DNA of 64,000 bases, from contig CAZUAI010000004.1 of assembly GCA_964617875.1 (NCBI GenBank), forward strand, positions 1 through 64,000, written 5' to 3'. Shown here in pieces: positions 24,441-33,448 of the stretch (positions within the stretch are counted from its first letter, which is position 1; each line of letters opens with the position of its first letter). The notes beneath the pieces are model-generated. The model saw only the letters and a list, made by a program, of their open reading frames with translations, ran no database searches and was not told the DNA's origin. The stretch comes from CAZMVY01 sp964617875. Its GTDB lineage: Bacteria; Planctomycetota; Phycisphaerae; UBA1845; PWPN01. Both the position numbers and the translations under genes were made by a program.

Positions 24441-26867
24441 GGAGGAGGCTCCTCGCGCACCGTTTTGGGCGGTGTTCACGTCCCTCGTCCGACGCTTTGC
24501 GCCGCTTTCCTTGCGGTGCTTCTTGCCCCGCCGGCTTCTGCCGTGGCGGCCGCATGGTCGATTCCGGCGGAGCATCCTCGCCTGCTGGTGCATCGCGACG
24601 ATCTGCCGGGGCTTCGCAAGCGGTGCGGCGTGCGCGCGTACCGCGACGTCGGCCCGGCGTCGGCGCCGTTTGCCGGCCGGCAGGCCGCGTTCGAGCAGGT
24701 GCGGCGGGTCGCCGACCGGGCGGTTCGCTCCGGCGCCAAGGTCGAGGAACTGTACGCGGTCGCGCTGGCCCACCTTGTGCTCGGCGAGCCCGGCCGGCGC
24801 GACGCCTGCGTCGAGTGCGTCGAGGCCGAGCTGCGCCGGCAGTTGGACTGCGAATGGCGGGAGGATGCCGCCATCGTGGCGCTGGATTGGTGTTGGGACG
24901 CCTTGAGTAAGGACCTTCGCGAGAAAGCGGCCGCCCACTACGTCGCGCGGATGCAGCCGCTGACGGCGGACGTCAATCCGCTCGACCACCTTGCGTTTCA
25001 CCCCCGCGTGTGCGACCTGGCTGCGGCCGTCGTCCTGTACAACGCGCGGCCGTCCGCCGGAGCAGACGACGGCGCAAGACGGGTGCGCGAGGTGCTGGAC
25101 GCCGGCGGCGCCTATCTCCAGGGGCCGTTCGTGCAGTTCTGGCAGCAGAAGGGCCCGGCGGCGACGTCGCCGACCAACGGCATCCGGTCCGAGGCGGACG
25201 CGGTGCTGGCGGCCGAGGTGTGGCAGACCGGTGCGGGCGGGTCGCTGTGGCCCGCGCTGGCCGAGTCGCTGGGACGCTCGCTCGACGTGTACTTCTGGTC
25301 GCACACCGGCCACGCCGCGACGCGGTTCGGTTTTCCGTGGAACGACGGAACGTGGGCGCCGGATCGCCCCGGCGTCATGGCCGCGAACTGGCCGGCCGCC
25401 GTCGCCTGGGTGATCGCCGCCCGCACCGGCAGCGGCGTCGCGCGATGGTTCACGAACGAGTATCCCGAGCCCGCTCTGGACGTGGGCGGCGCGAAACGCG
25501 CGGACGACGCGAGCCGAAACGCCTGCGCCTGGTCGTCGGTGATTTATGGCGACGCCCCGGCGGGCACGATTCTCCGCCAGGCCTGTCCGCTCGGCCGACG
25601 GATCCCCAACGGTCTGGTGGTGATGCGAACCGGCTGGGCGCCGGACGCGGCCGTCGTCATGGCGAACGTGGGGCAGCCGTACTGGCGGTCCCGGCAGCAC
25701 TACAACGCGGGTCACTTTCAGGTCCTTCGCGCCGGACGGCTTACGACGGGCTCCGACGAGGATGTGACCCACGATGCGACACCGGCCCGCGGAGGCGACG
25801 CGTTCCTGGACGGCCGGATGGCCGACTGGGACCTGTTCGCCCACGCGACGATCGCCCACAACTGCATCACCGCCGGCGGGCTGTCGCGCGAGCCGCTCTG
25901 GCGCGGGCATCCGTCGCCGTCGCGCGGGAACCAGCGGATCCTCGAAGGCGACTACGAGCCGATCGATCCGCCGATCGAGGAGACGGAACGCATCACCGGC
26001 CGGCTCGTTGCGTTCGAGACCAACTCGTTCTACACGTATGCGGCGGCGAACCTGACGCTGGCCTACTCGGGCGACGTCGTCCGTTCGTACGTGCGGCACT
26101 TCCTCCTCGTGAATGCCGGGGCGTTCTTCGTGTGCGACCACATCCGGCTGGCCCAGCCCGCCACGACGACGACATGGCACCTGCACCTGCCGGAACGCCC
26201 CCGCCTGCGCGGCGAGGACCTTCCCGACGCCGACCGCATCCAGGGCTCCACGAGCAAGGCCGGCGTCTGGAAGGTCCGCGGACCTGATGACTGGCTCGAC
26301 GTCGCCCAGGCCGATGGGCGGCTGTTCGTGCGCACGCTGCTTCCGGCCAACGCCCAGCGACACCTCGTCGGCGGGCCGAAGGAGGCGGCGACGATCCCCC
26401 GCGGCGACTGGGCCGGCCGGCCGTACTTCGGAAGCAGCGAAACGGGCTACGAGCGACGTCTGTGGCCGGCGCCGCTGGCGAACGCCCCGCAGGCGTGGTA
26501 TCGGCTCGGCGAGCCGCGAAGTCTCGGGCCGCAGTTCGGGCTGCGGTCGAACTGGGGCCGGCTCGATGTCACCGCCGGCGACAAGCCGCGCGAGATCGTG
26601 TTCCTGCACCTGCTGGTGCCGACTGACGTCGCGACCCGCCGTCCGCCCGCCGTCGAATCGACGGCACGCGAGGGCTCGGTGCGCGTGGTCGTCGCGCTCC
26701 CGTCCGCCCGGTGCGAGGTCCGCTGGCTTCTTCCGAGACTCGACGGCGGCGGCGAGCCGGCCGGCAGCGTGAACGTGCTCGACGCCAACACCGGCGAAAT
26801 CCTCTTCCAGAATGATCTGGCGGCGACCGTGATGCCGGAGAAGCCGCTGCCCGGCGAACGTCCCTGA
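24381..26867 (+). CDS. Secreted heparinase II/III-like polysaccharide lyase
   Basis: The product of up to 828 residues has a signal peptide (TLCAAFLAVLLAPPASAVAAA), then EHPRLLVHRDDLPGLRKR, an opening common in alginate/heparin lyase-type proteins, an alpha/alpha-toroid region (about residues 100-400; VNPLDHLAFHPRVCDLAAA), and a C-terminal beta-sandwich part including HYNAGHFQVLRAGRLTTG and AHNCITAGG, which resemble the heparinase II/III family motifs with the His that neutralises the uronate. It should cleave uronic-acid-containing polysaccharide by beta-elimination outside the cytoplasm; the actual glycan is unknown. The start is unsure: the ATG at 24381 has GAGGAAGA just before it but puts a 30-residue basic leader, encoded by repeat sequence, before the signal peptide; a TTG at 24465 is an alternative. 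Confidence 0.8.
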   Translation: MKTKPRSSQAMKRQSDEAVKGGGSSRTVLGGVHVPRPTLCAAFLAVLLAPPASAVAAAWSIPAEHPRLLVHRDDLPGLRKRCGVRAYRDVGPASAPFAGRQAAFEQVRRVADRAVRSGAKVEELYAVALAHLVLGEPGRRDACVECVEAELRRQLDCEWREDAAIVALDWCWDALSKDLREKAAAHYVARMQPLTADVNPLDHLAFHPRVCDLAAAVVLYNARPSAGADDGARRVREVLDAGGAYLQGPFVQFWQQKGPAATSPTNGIRSEADAVLAAEVWQTGAGGSLWPALAESLGRSLDVYFWSHTGHAATRFGFPWNDGTWAPDRPGVMAANWPAAVAWVIAARTGSGVARWFTNEYPEPALDVGGAKRADDASRNACAWSSVIYGDAPAGTILRQACPLGRRIPNGLVVMRTGWAPDAAVVMANVGQPYWRSRQHYNAGHFQVLRAGRLTTGSDEDVTHDATPARGGDAFLDGRMADWDLFAHATIAHNCITAGGLSREPLWRGHPSPSRGNQRILEGDYEPIDPPIEETERITGRLVAFETNSFYTYAAANLTLAYSGDVVRSYVRHFLLVNAGAFFVCDHIRLAQPATTTTWHLHLPERPRLRGEDLPDADRIQGSTSKAGVWKVRGPDDWLDVAQADGRLFVRTLLPANAQRHLVGGPKEAATIPRGDWAGRPYFGSSETGYERRLWPAPLANAPQAWYRLGEPRSLGPQFGLRSNWGRLDVTAGDKPREIVFLHLLVPTDVATRRPPAVESTAREGSVRVVVALPSARCEVRWLLPRLDGGGEPAGSVNVLDANTGEILFQNDLAATVMPEKPLPGERP

Positions 26868-26885
26868 CGAATACGCCGTTCGCCC

Positions 26886-26902
26886 CGCCGGGATTTCCGG
26901 CG
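26886..26902. terminator. Small hairpin between convergent genes
   Basis: CGCCGG and CCGGCG form a perfect 6-base stem with a GATTT loop in the 59-base gap between the convergent lyase and GH172 genes. There is no T-run, so at best a weak or factor-assisted terminator. Confidence 0.3.
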
Positions 26903-26926
26903 ACGTCGTGCAACCGGTGTGTTGGG

Positions 26927-29338
26927 CTACGGCTCGGCCGAGGGGGATCGGTCTGGCCCGTCGAAGCCGGCCGCCTCCGGCATCCGGTAGCAGTACGCGC
27001 GATACCGGAACTCGCTCCAGGCCTGCGCCGGCAACGGGTGGCCGGGGAAGAGGGGGATATTGCGCGGCGTGAATTCGACCCTGACACGGATGGCCGTGCG
27101 GCCCTGCGTGAGTCGGCGCGGCAGAAGGAACTCGTCGTCCCGCCAGCGGCGGTTCGAGGTCTGGACGTTGTGGAGCGTCGCGCCGAGTTCGCCCTTGGGG
27201 TCGCTGTAGACGACGGTGTTCGAGCCGGCGGTATACCACGTGCCCGCTTCGTGCCATGCGACGGGGCCCGGCGATCGGACGTCGGCGACGGAGATCCGGG
27301 CACACTGATTGGGAAAGCTGTAGTCCATCTTTCGCCGGAGAAGCACGCCGAGGTTGTTCGGATCCAGTTTGAGCGTGAAGGTCGATGTGCCGGTCATGAA
27401 GCGGCCGGTGTCCGTGGTTTCGGGGTAGATCTCCTTGCCCTCGCGGTGGTCGGGGCCCCATTCGTAGCGTGAGGTCACCGTCTGGACGGGCGAGGCCGTC
27501 GGCGAGTCGTACTCGTGCTTCGCCTCATCCGCGGCGTCGCCGACGTGGAACGTATCGGTCGGCACCAGGCACGCCCCGCGCACACCGTACCAGAACGTCA
27601 CCGACCGGTAGTGCTCGGTCGAGTCGTTCGTGCCGCCGTGTTCGAGCTGGATGCGGGCGTTCCGACCGAACGGCATCAGATCGCTCAGCAGGAAGCGGTA
27701 GGCCGATTCGATCCTGTCTTCCTCGCACTTCGCCTCTGTCTCCGACCTGGCGCCGACCGGGTGGCCGGCAAACGGCAGCGTCATCGTGCGGCCGCCCCAG
27801 TAATCGCCGCCTCCGCACCACTCCTCGGTGCCGGTGCCCTGGGCCTGCGGCGTGTTGCTGTCGTCGAAGAAGAATCGCGGGTCGCCCTCGAGCGTGCCGA
27901 GGAAGGCGCGGTCGGAGAAGATGAACGACGTGCCGACGAAGTGGCCGCACCAGTCGCCGCCGCCCTCGGTCTTCGTCGTGTCGAGCAGGACGAGATCCTT
28001 TCCCGGCGTCGGCTCGCCGTGGTCCACGTACGTGGCGTGGAACCGGCATGCCCAGTTCGCAGGGTCGGTGTACGGCTCGTGGCGGATGCTCCAGTCGAGG
28101 TCCGCGAAGCCCGCGGTCGGCGGCGTGAGCAGCTCGAACCGGGCGTTCCGAAGAAACGGCATCGGAAAGTACATTGCGAAGTGGACACGGCCGTCGGCGA
28201 ATCGGATGTTGACCGGGAACGCCTTGACCAGGTATTCGCGGCCCTCGCGGTTGTAGATCGTCCCGGCACCGAAGAGGAGGTTGATCGGGGCATCGACCGA
28301 GGCGTGCGGGCTGTCGTCCCAACGGGCGCGGAGGCGGGTTTCGGAGAACGCCTTCGCGTCGGCTTGCGCGATGGAGAACCGGAGCGCGCGGATGGTGGAC
28401 GGGGCGGTGTCGATGGCGGCGAGCGTTTTCCGCTCGTTTGCCGCCATGCTCAGCCGCCCGCTCAAGGCGATGATTCTCTTCCCGGGAAGCGGGGGGCTGC
28501 GCGAGGGCCGCGTCGTCCCTGCTTCGATGCGGTTACCCTCACGCCCTCCCTCTCCCTGGGAGGGAGAGGGGTCACCCTCACCCCGTCCCTCTCCCTGGGA
28601 GGGAGAGGGGTTACCCTCACCCCGCTCTTCTCCCTGGCAGGGAGAGGGGGTTGGGGCGATGTCCGTCCCGCTTCGGTTGATCAGGTCGAGCACATCCTGC
28701 GGCGGGACATCCTCCGGCGTCCAGCCGCGGATCGGCCGGCTGAGATTCGTCGCGCCGGGCATGAACCTGTGATAGATGTAATACCCCGTGCCGTAGCGTG
28801 TCCGTTCGTACATCATCGTGAACGATCGCTCGAACGGCAGCGGGACCCACATCAGGTCGGCGCCCTTCGTGTGCGACCACGTCCACGTCAGCGGGTTCGG
28901 AAAGGGTTTTTCCGGGATGAACACGGAGTCGGCGGCGGGGTGCTCGGGGTCGGACGTGCTCGTTTCGCGCACGACGTAATCGCGGCCGTCAACGACATAG
29001 TGCCAGGGGCTGCCGTGCCAGTGGTTGTAGCGGGCGAACGCCAGCACGCCCGGGCCCATCACGTCCAGCGTGACGTTGCGGTCGTCGGCGAGCTGGTAGA
29101 GGAAGTGGCTTGCGTCGGCGCTCTCGTTGCCGCCGCGCCGGTCATAGGTGCTGGTCATGTAGGTCCGTTGCCCGATTCGCAGGTACGCCCAGCGGTCCCA
29201 CATCCGGTACGCATCGAGCCCGATGGGAATCACCGGCGGCTCGGGCGAGTTGACGAGTCCGGCGGCCTCAAGAGAAACCGGCGTGAACGTCGGGGTGACG
29301 CTCGCGCCGACGAGGATGGCGGCTATCAGTCTGTTCAT
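26927..29338 (-). CDS. Secreted GH172 (DUF2961) protein with in-frame REP-derived repeats
   Basis: The 803-residue protein has an N-terminal signal peptide (MNRLIAAILVGASV...). It carries the hallmark GH172/DUF2961 block DSNTPQAQGTGTEEWCGGGDYWGG with acidic residues at the 'GTE(D/E)' site and RNARIQLEHGGTND downstream, on a jelly-roll-rich protein of the family's larger size. Characterised GH172 enzymes act on fructofuranosyl or arabinofuranosyl linkages; the substrate here is unknown. Residues around 230-268 are three 13-residue repeats (TPSPCQGEERGEG, NPSPSQGEGRGEG, DPSPSQGEGGREG) encoded by a palindromic DNA repeat; they break an otherwise conserved region and are presumably a surface loop. 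It is convergent with the lyase gene, probably a related polysaccharide-use function. Confidence 0.88.
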   Translation of the reverse strand: MNRLIAAILVGASVTPTFTPVSLEAAGLVNSPEPPVIPIGLDAYRMWDRWAYLRIGQRTYMTSTYDRRGGNESADASHFLYQLADDRNVTLDVMGPGVLAFARYNHWHGSPWHYVVDGRDYVVRETSTSDPEHPAADSVFIPEKPFPNPLTWTWSHTKGADLMWVPLPFERSFTMMYERTRYGTGYYIYHRFMPGATNLSRPIRGWTPEDVPPQDVLDLINRSGTDIAPTPSPCQGEERGEGNPSPSQGEGRGEGDPSPSQGEGGREGNRIEAGTTRPSRSPPLPGKRIIALSGRLSMAANERKTLAAIDTAPSTIRALRFSIAQADAKAFSETRLRARWDDSPHASVDAPINLLFGAGTIYNREGREYLVKAFPVNIRFADGRVHFAMYFPMPFLRNARFELLTPPTAGFADLDWSIRHEPYTDPANWACRFHATYVDHGEPTPGKDLVLLDTTKTEGGGDWCGHFVGTSFIFSDRAFLGTLEGDPRFFFDDSNTPQAQGTGTEEWCGGGDYWGGRTMTLPFAGHPVGARSETEAKCEEDRIESAYRFLLSDLMPFGRNARIQLEHGGTNDSTEHYRSVTFWYGVRGACLVPTDTFHVGDAADEAKHEYDSPTASPVQTVTSRYEWGPDHREGKEIYPETTDTGRFMTGTSTFTLKLDPNNLGVLLRRKMDYSFPNQCARISVADVRSPGPVAWHEAGTWYTAGSNTVVYSDPKGELGATLHNVQTSNRRWRDDEFLLPRRLTQGRTAIRVRVEFTPRNIPLFPGHPLPAQAWSEFRYRAYCYRMPEAAGFDGPDRSPSAEP
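28534..28650. repeat. Three tandem 39-base palindromic REP units inside a CDS
   Basis: Three consecutive units of 39 bases each contain CCCTCTCCCTGGGAGGGAGAGG or a close variant, a palindrome flanked by (T/C)ACCCTCAC(C/G)CC. This is a well-known dispersed REP-type sequence. Because 39 is a multiple of three, the insertion keeps the GH172 reading frame. Confidence 0.8.
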
Positions 29339-29647
29339 GCTTCCGAGCGTAGGGCCGCGTCGGGCGTGTGTCCAACACGAACGACACGGCGAACGGCCGG
29401 AGGCAATGTCGGTGACCCGTGGGTGACGAATGGATGGCGAGTGTCGAGGGACGGGGCACAGGGCGTTCGGTTCAGCCCTGATCGCGCCGCAGGGGCGGAT
29501 TCGCCCGTCTTCCTGTGCCGGACGTCGATCTCGATGCCGGCGTGCGGTTCTCGCGATGCTTCGACGGCCGGGACGCAGCGCCGGCGTGCTGCGGATCGCC
29601 GCGACAGGCCGCCCGTTCTTCCGCGGCCATGACGACCCTCCGCGGGG
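29339..29647. other. Intergenic region upstream of the GH172 gene
   Basis: These 309 bases lie between two minus-strand genes. The open frames in it are all compatible with chance in GC-rich DNA and none shows a domain. It should hold the GH172 promoter, which I could not pin down. Confidence 0.35.
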
Positions 29648-30394
29648 CTACACGAAGTCCCTGCGCCGGGCCAGTTCATCCGGCCGCTTGTCGATCCGCT
29701 CCACCTGGGCAGGCAAAAGGAACCGCGGCCCGCCCGCGGCGAGCGTGCCGGCCAGGATACGGCAGGTCTTCACCAGCATTTGCGTCACGTTCAGCACGTC
29801 CTGCGGCGTGGCCCCGAGCGCGATCACGCCGTGGTTCTCCATGAGGACGACCTTCGGCGTGCGTTTCTCGCGGTCGAGGAATTCGCGGATCGCCTGCCGT
29901 ACGGCCAGCGCCAGCGGCAGGCCCGGGTCGGCATACGGCACGTACGCGAACGCCGGGCCGAGCACGACAATCTGGTCGGGGAAGAGGCAGCCGGCGAACC
30001 GTTCGCGGCTGTGCCGCGCGCACAGCAGGCCGAGCGCCGCCGTCGGGTGCGTGTGGCCGACAAACCGGACGCCGTCGAGCCGCAGGCACATCGCGTGCAG
30101 GAATGTCTCGATCGACGGCATGCGGGCCCCCTGCACGGTCGAGGACTTCAGCAGGGCCTTCACGCCCTCGTCGCTGAGCCCCGGCCCGTCGATCGCGGCG
30201 AGGACGGGCGGGGCGTTCACGCGGACAAAGCTGTCGCGGTCGGCCCGGCCGAGTTGCGTGCCGGACGCCTTCACCCAGAACGTCTCGCCGTCGGCCCGGG
30301 CCGACGTGTTGCCCTCGCCGAGGATCGCGTAATCGTTCGCCGGGTCGCCCAGTGCCTGCGACATGGCGACCAGTTCGTCCAGCACATCACTCAT
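29648..30394 (-). CDS. Class II aldolase/adducin family protein
   Basis: The 248-residue product belongs to the zinc-dependent class II aldolases (FucA/RhaD/AraD group), which split or epimerise ketose phosphates. It shows GEGNTSARADGETFWVKASGTQ, the metal motif VGHTHPTAALG, and the second metal His in LMENHGVIALG. The catalytic acid expected around the middle (PSIETFLH) is consistent with the aldolase subgroup that has a Glu there. It is the last gene of a minus-strand series: its ATG overlaps the end of the hexomutase gene by 8 bases, and FGGY and ROK kinases lie upstream. The product therefore likely cleaves a phosphorylated sugar made by the FGGY kinase; which sugar (fucose, rhamnose, or other) cannot be told. 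Confidence 0.88.
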   Translation of the reverse strand: MSDVLDELVAMSQALGDPANDYAILGEGNTSARADGETFWVKASGTQLGRADRDSFVRVNAPPVLAAIDGPGLSDEGVKALLKSSTVQGARMPSIETFLHAMCLRLDGVRFVGHTHPTAALGLLCARHSRERFAGCLFPDQIVVLGPAFAYVPYADPGLPLALAVRQAIREFLDREKRTPKVVLMENHGVIALGATPQDVLNVTQMLVKTCRILAGTLAAGGPRFLLPAQVERIDKRPDELARRRDFV

Positions 30395-31895
30395 GGATCT
30401 TCTCCATCACACGCGTGAGCAGCTCCGGCGCGGCGGCCAGGAAACGCTCCGCGATCCCCGGCAACGACGACCGGTCCCGTCCCTCGAACCGCAGCGTGAT
30501 CAGCGGCTCCGTGATCGACGGGCGGGCGAGGGCCCAGCCATCCTCGTACTCCGCCCGCACGCCGTCGAGCCGCGTGATCCGCCCGCCGCATCCGCCGGCG
30601 ATCCGCTCGACTTCCGCCGCCGCGTCGCCGTCGAACGGGATCCGCAGGTCCGGCGTGATCGCCGGCCAGCCGAACGGCGCGATCAGGTCGGCCAGCGACG
30701 TTCGCGTTCGCGCGAGTACGTGCAGGGTGATCAGGGCGGCGAACAGGCCGTCGTCGCCGCCGTCGAGCGCCTTGAAGAAGTAGTGTCCGCTGACTTCGAC
30801 GCCGAGGTCCGCGTGCTCGTCGATCATCGTGCTCTTGATGAACCCGTAGCCGCTCGGCTGCATGACGGCGCGGCCGCCGGCGGCTTCGGCCGCGCGGGAA
30901 ACGAGCGAGGCGCACTTCTGATCGTAGACGACGAGCGGCTGCGGAAAGCATTGCTGGACGAGCATCGCCGCGATCTGCTCCGGTCGGACGATCCGGCCCG
31001 TGTGATCGACGAACGCGACGCGGTCGCCGTCGCCGTCGAAGGCGATGCCGATGTCCGCACGCCGGGCGACGACACACTCGCGCAAGGACCGCAGGTTGTC
31101 ATCCACCGCGGGATTGGGATCTCGCTGGACGAAGTCGGGATCCATCGGCGCCCCGTCCGCGAGGACGCTCACGTCGCCGCCGGCGGCCGTCAGCACGCGG
31201 GGGGCGATCTCCGCGAACGCGCCGCCCATCGGATCGAGGACGACCTTCAGGCCTCCGATGGATGATGGCACAAGGGACGCCGCGTGCCTCCCGATCCAAT
31301 GCTCGTACGCCCCGATCGGGAACGACAACCGGCCGGCGGTGCGATCCGAACAAACCAGGGCCTTGGGCTGCGGCGTCGCCGCGATGCCGATCGGCGGCCC
31401 CGATGCGGTCGTGGCGGACATCGCGTCCGGGATCGCCTCGAACCCCATGTCGCCAGGCGGGACAATCAGGCTTCGATGCGGCATCGCGGGAGACGCCGTG
31501 TACTCGGCCTGCAGTTCATCCATCAACGCGGGCACGGCCGGCCGGCCGCCGACCATGAACTTGACTCCGTTGTAGTGGCCCGGGTTGTGCGAGGCCGTCA
31601 CGATCACCACGTGCGGGCAATTCCACCACTTCGCGACCAGATACGCCACCGGTGTCGGAACCTGCCCGCAGTCGACCACAAGCGCCCCGGCGTCCGCCAG
31701 CCCGGTGCGAAGGGCCTGCTTGAGTGAAGGCGTGCTCCGGCGGAAATCGCCTCCAAGGCAGATCCTGGGGGCGCAGACTCCGCGGTCCCGACGCCACGCC
31801 ATCTCGCCCAGCGCCCGTCCGATCCGCCGGGCGATGTCCTCGTCCAATTCCTTCCCGACCACGCCGCGGATGTCGCACGCCTTGAAGATGCTCAC
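30387..31895 (-). CDS. Phosphomannomutase/phosphoglucomutase
   Basis: This 502-residue alpha-D-phosphohexomutase moves phosphate between C6 and C1 of hexoses through a phosphoserine. The order is VSIFKACDIRGVVGKELDE, the active serine in VTASHNPGHYNGVKF (Ser102), the metal loop FDGDGDRVAFVD, the sugar loop GVEVSGHYFFKALDGGDDG and the C-terminal phosphate-binding RPSITEPLITLRFEG. Residues about 155-190 (ASGPPIGIAATPQPKAL) are an insertion-like linker not typical of the family. The start is a GTG overlapping the FGGY kinase stop (GTGA), with GGAGG upstream. It could serve catabolism or nucleotide-sugar supply. Confidence 0.93.
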   Translation of the reverse strand: MSIFKACDIRGVVGKELDEDIARRIGRALGEMAWRRDRGVCAPRICLGGDFRRSTPSLKQALRTGLADAGALVVDCGQVPTPVAYLVAKWWNCPHVVIVTASHNPGHYNGVKFMVGGRPAVPALMDELQAEYTASPAMPHRSLIVPPGDMGFEAIPDAMSATTASGPPIGIAATPQPKALVCSDRTAGRLSFPIGAYEHWIGRHAASLVPSSIGGLKVVLDPMGGAFAEIAPRVLTAAGGDVSVLADGAPMDPDFVQRDPNPAVDDNLRSLRECVVARRADIGIAFDGDGDRVAFVDHTGRIVRPEQIAAMLVQQCFPQPLVVYDQKCASLVSRAAEAAGGRAVMQPSGYGFIKSTMIDEHADLGVEVSGHYFFKALDGGDDGLFAALITLHVLARTRTSLADLIAPFGWPAITPDLRIPFDGDAAAEVERIAGGCGGRITRLDGVRAEYEDGWALARPSITEPLITLRFEGRDRSSLPGIAERFLAAAPELLTRVMEKIHE

Positions 31896-33349
31896 CGGTA
31901 GCCCCGCCTCCGCAATTCGTCGCCGAACCGTCCGAACGTGCCGTCGTATGCCCCGGTCAGTTGCGGGTCCGGCTCGATGCGCCGCGCGATCCGGACCATG
32001 GAGCGGATCGCCTGTTCGACGTCGCCGAGATGGGCCGCGGCCGCCAGGATCGCCGCCCCGACCGCGCACTCCGGCTGCTCGGGCACGGCGTAGCACCGCC
32101 GATTCATCGACGCGCGGATTCGCAGCCACGTGTCGCCGAACGTCCCGCCGCCGGTCGCGTAAACCGTGTCGGATACGGCCAGCCCCAGTGCCGCGAAGCG
32201 CTCGATGCTCAACCGCTCCAGGCAGGCGACGCCCTCCATGCCTGCCGCGAAGCGCTCGGCGGGCAACTCGATCTCTTCGAGCCCGAACCCGACCGCCTCG
32301 CCGCAGGTGAACGGGAACCGTTCGCCGCGTTTGACGAGCGGATACGCGATCCGCTCCGTCGGCAGGAGCGCGGCGGCCTCGCGGCCGAGTGCGTTGAGAT
32401 CCAGCCCCTTCGCATGAACCGAGACCCACTCGCCGCCCGTGCTCGACGCGGCCCCCGGCAGGTAGCCGCCTGCCGGATGCCGGTGGTTGTAGATCGCTCC
32501 GGTCGGGTCGATGAGCGGCTTGTCGGCGACGGCCTTGAACACCAGCGTGCTGCCGAGCGTGACGTTCAGGTCGCCCGTCGCCCCGGCGCCCGAGGCCAGG
32601 AAGCCGGCGGTGCCGTCGGTGCAGCCGGCGACGACCGGCGTGCCCGCCGGCAGGCCCGTCGTGGCCGCCGCCTCGCTGGTCACCTCGCCGACGACAGCCC
32701 CGGGCAGCACGATCCGCGGCAGCAGACTTCGTGCGATACCGAGCTGCGTCTCGATCGTCTCCGGCCACGCCAGCGTCCCGGGATCGGCGCCTGTCTTCAG
32801 GGCCGTCGAGACGTCCGTCACGTCGTAACGTCCGCAGAGCATGCCGACGGCCCAATCGGTCTGGTGAATGACCCGCCGGCACCGGGCGAAGCGTTGCGGT
32901 TGCGTTTCGGCGAGATGGAGGATCTTCGGCAGGGCGAACGCGGCGCCAATCGACACCCCGTAGGGCCGGAGCACCGGGTCAACCGCGGCGGCGGCCCGCG
33001 CGGCCTGCTCGGCCGCGCGCAGATCGTTGTACATGAGGCCGGGCGTCAGCGGCTCGGCATGCTCATCGGCAAGCAGGAACGTGCCGGATGTCGCATCCAC
33101 CGAGATGCCGACGACACGGTCGCCGGCCGTCAGCGCCGCCGTCACCTGCCGCAGGGCGGCCCGGGCGGCGTGGGTCCATGCCCGCGGATCCTGCTCGACG
33201 CACGGACCGGTTGCCTTCGTCGCGTCCGGGGGCAGGTCGGCCCGGCCGGCGGCCGCGATGTGTCCGTCCAGGTCCATCGCCACGGCCCGCGCGCCCCCGG
33301 TCCCGAGATCCAGTCCGACCGCCACATCGCGATGCGTTGCCATTGCCAT
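31892..33349 (-). CDS. FGGY family carbohydrate kinase
   Basis: The 485-residue product has both FGGY domains: the N-terminal phosphate motif VAVGLDLGTGGARAVAMD, the catalytic-base region VGISVDATSGTF, the sugar-contact HQTDWAVGMLCGRYDVTD, and in the C-terminal domain CTDGTAGFLASGA, GDLNVTLGSTLVFKA and the nucleotide-binding VYATGGGTFGDTW. This is nearest in style to ribulokinase, xylulokinase or sedoheptulokinase-like members, so the substrate is a ketose or polyol. It is coupled downstream to the hexomutase and class II aldolase, as expected for a kinase-aldolase sugar pathway without its isomerase. Confidence 0.9.
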   Translation of the reverse strand: MAMATHRDVAVGLDLGTGGARAVAMDLDGHIAAAGRADLPPDATKATGPCVEQDPRAWTHAARAALRQVTAALTAGDRVVGISVDATSGTFLLADEHAEPLTPGLMYNDLRAAEQAARAAAAVDPVLRPYGVSIGAAFALPKILHLAETQPQRFARCRRVIHQTDWAVGMLCGRYDVTDVSTALKTGADPGTLAWPETIETQLGIARSLLPRIVLPGAVVGEVTSEAAATTGLPAGTPVVAGCTDGTAGFLASGAGATGDLNVTLGSTLVFKAVADKPLIDPTGAIYNHRHPAGGYLPGAASSTGGEWVSVHAKGLDLNALGREAAALLPTERIAYPLVKRGERFPFTCGEAVGFGLEEIELPAERFAAGMEGVACLERLSIERFAALGLAVSDTVYATGGGTFGDTWLRIRASMNRRCYAVPEQPECAVGAAILAAAAHLGDVEQAIRSMVRIARRIEPDPQLTGAYDGTFGRFGDELRRRGYR

Positions 33350-33380
33350 CCCTTGAGCCCGAGGCGCGGGCAGGGGGCCC

Positions 33381-33441
33381 GTTGTGGTGCAGGCCTTCGG
33401 CCTGCAGGCGTCCGGGCGGCCGGGGTGGCTGCACCACGAAC
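33381..33441. repeat. REP-like palindrome (GTTGTGGTGCAGG family)
   Basis: GTTGTGGTGCAGGCC-TTC-GGCCTGCAGG forms an inner hairpin, and CTGCACCACGAACG closes an outer stem with GTTGTGGTGCAG. The same family appears at 59224-59280. It lies between the FGGY and ROK kinase genes. Confidence 0.7.
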
Positions 33442-33448
33442 GCCCCGC

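Noticed and set aside
23289..27461. A 1390-codon open frame on the minus strand
   Set aside because: It runs antisense to folP and the lyase gene, which both have clear motifs; the translation is low-complexity, Arg/Gly/His-rich. In such GC-rich DNA, long antisense frames are expected.
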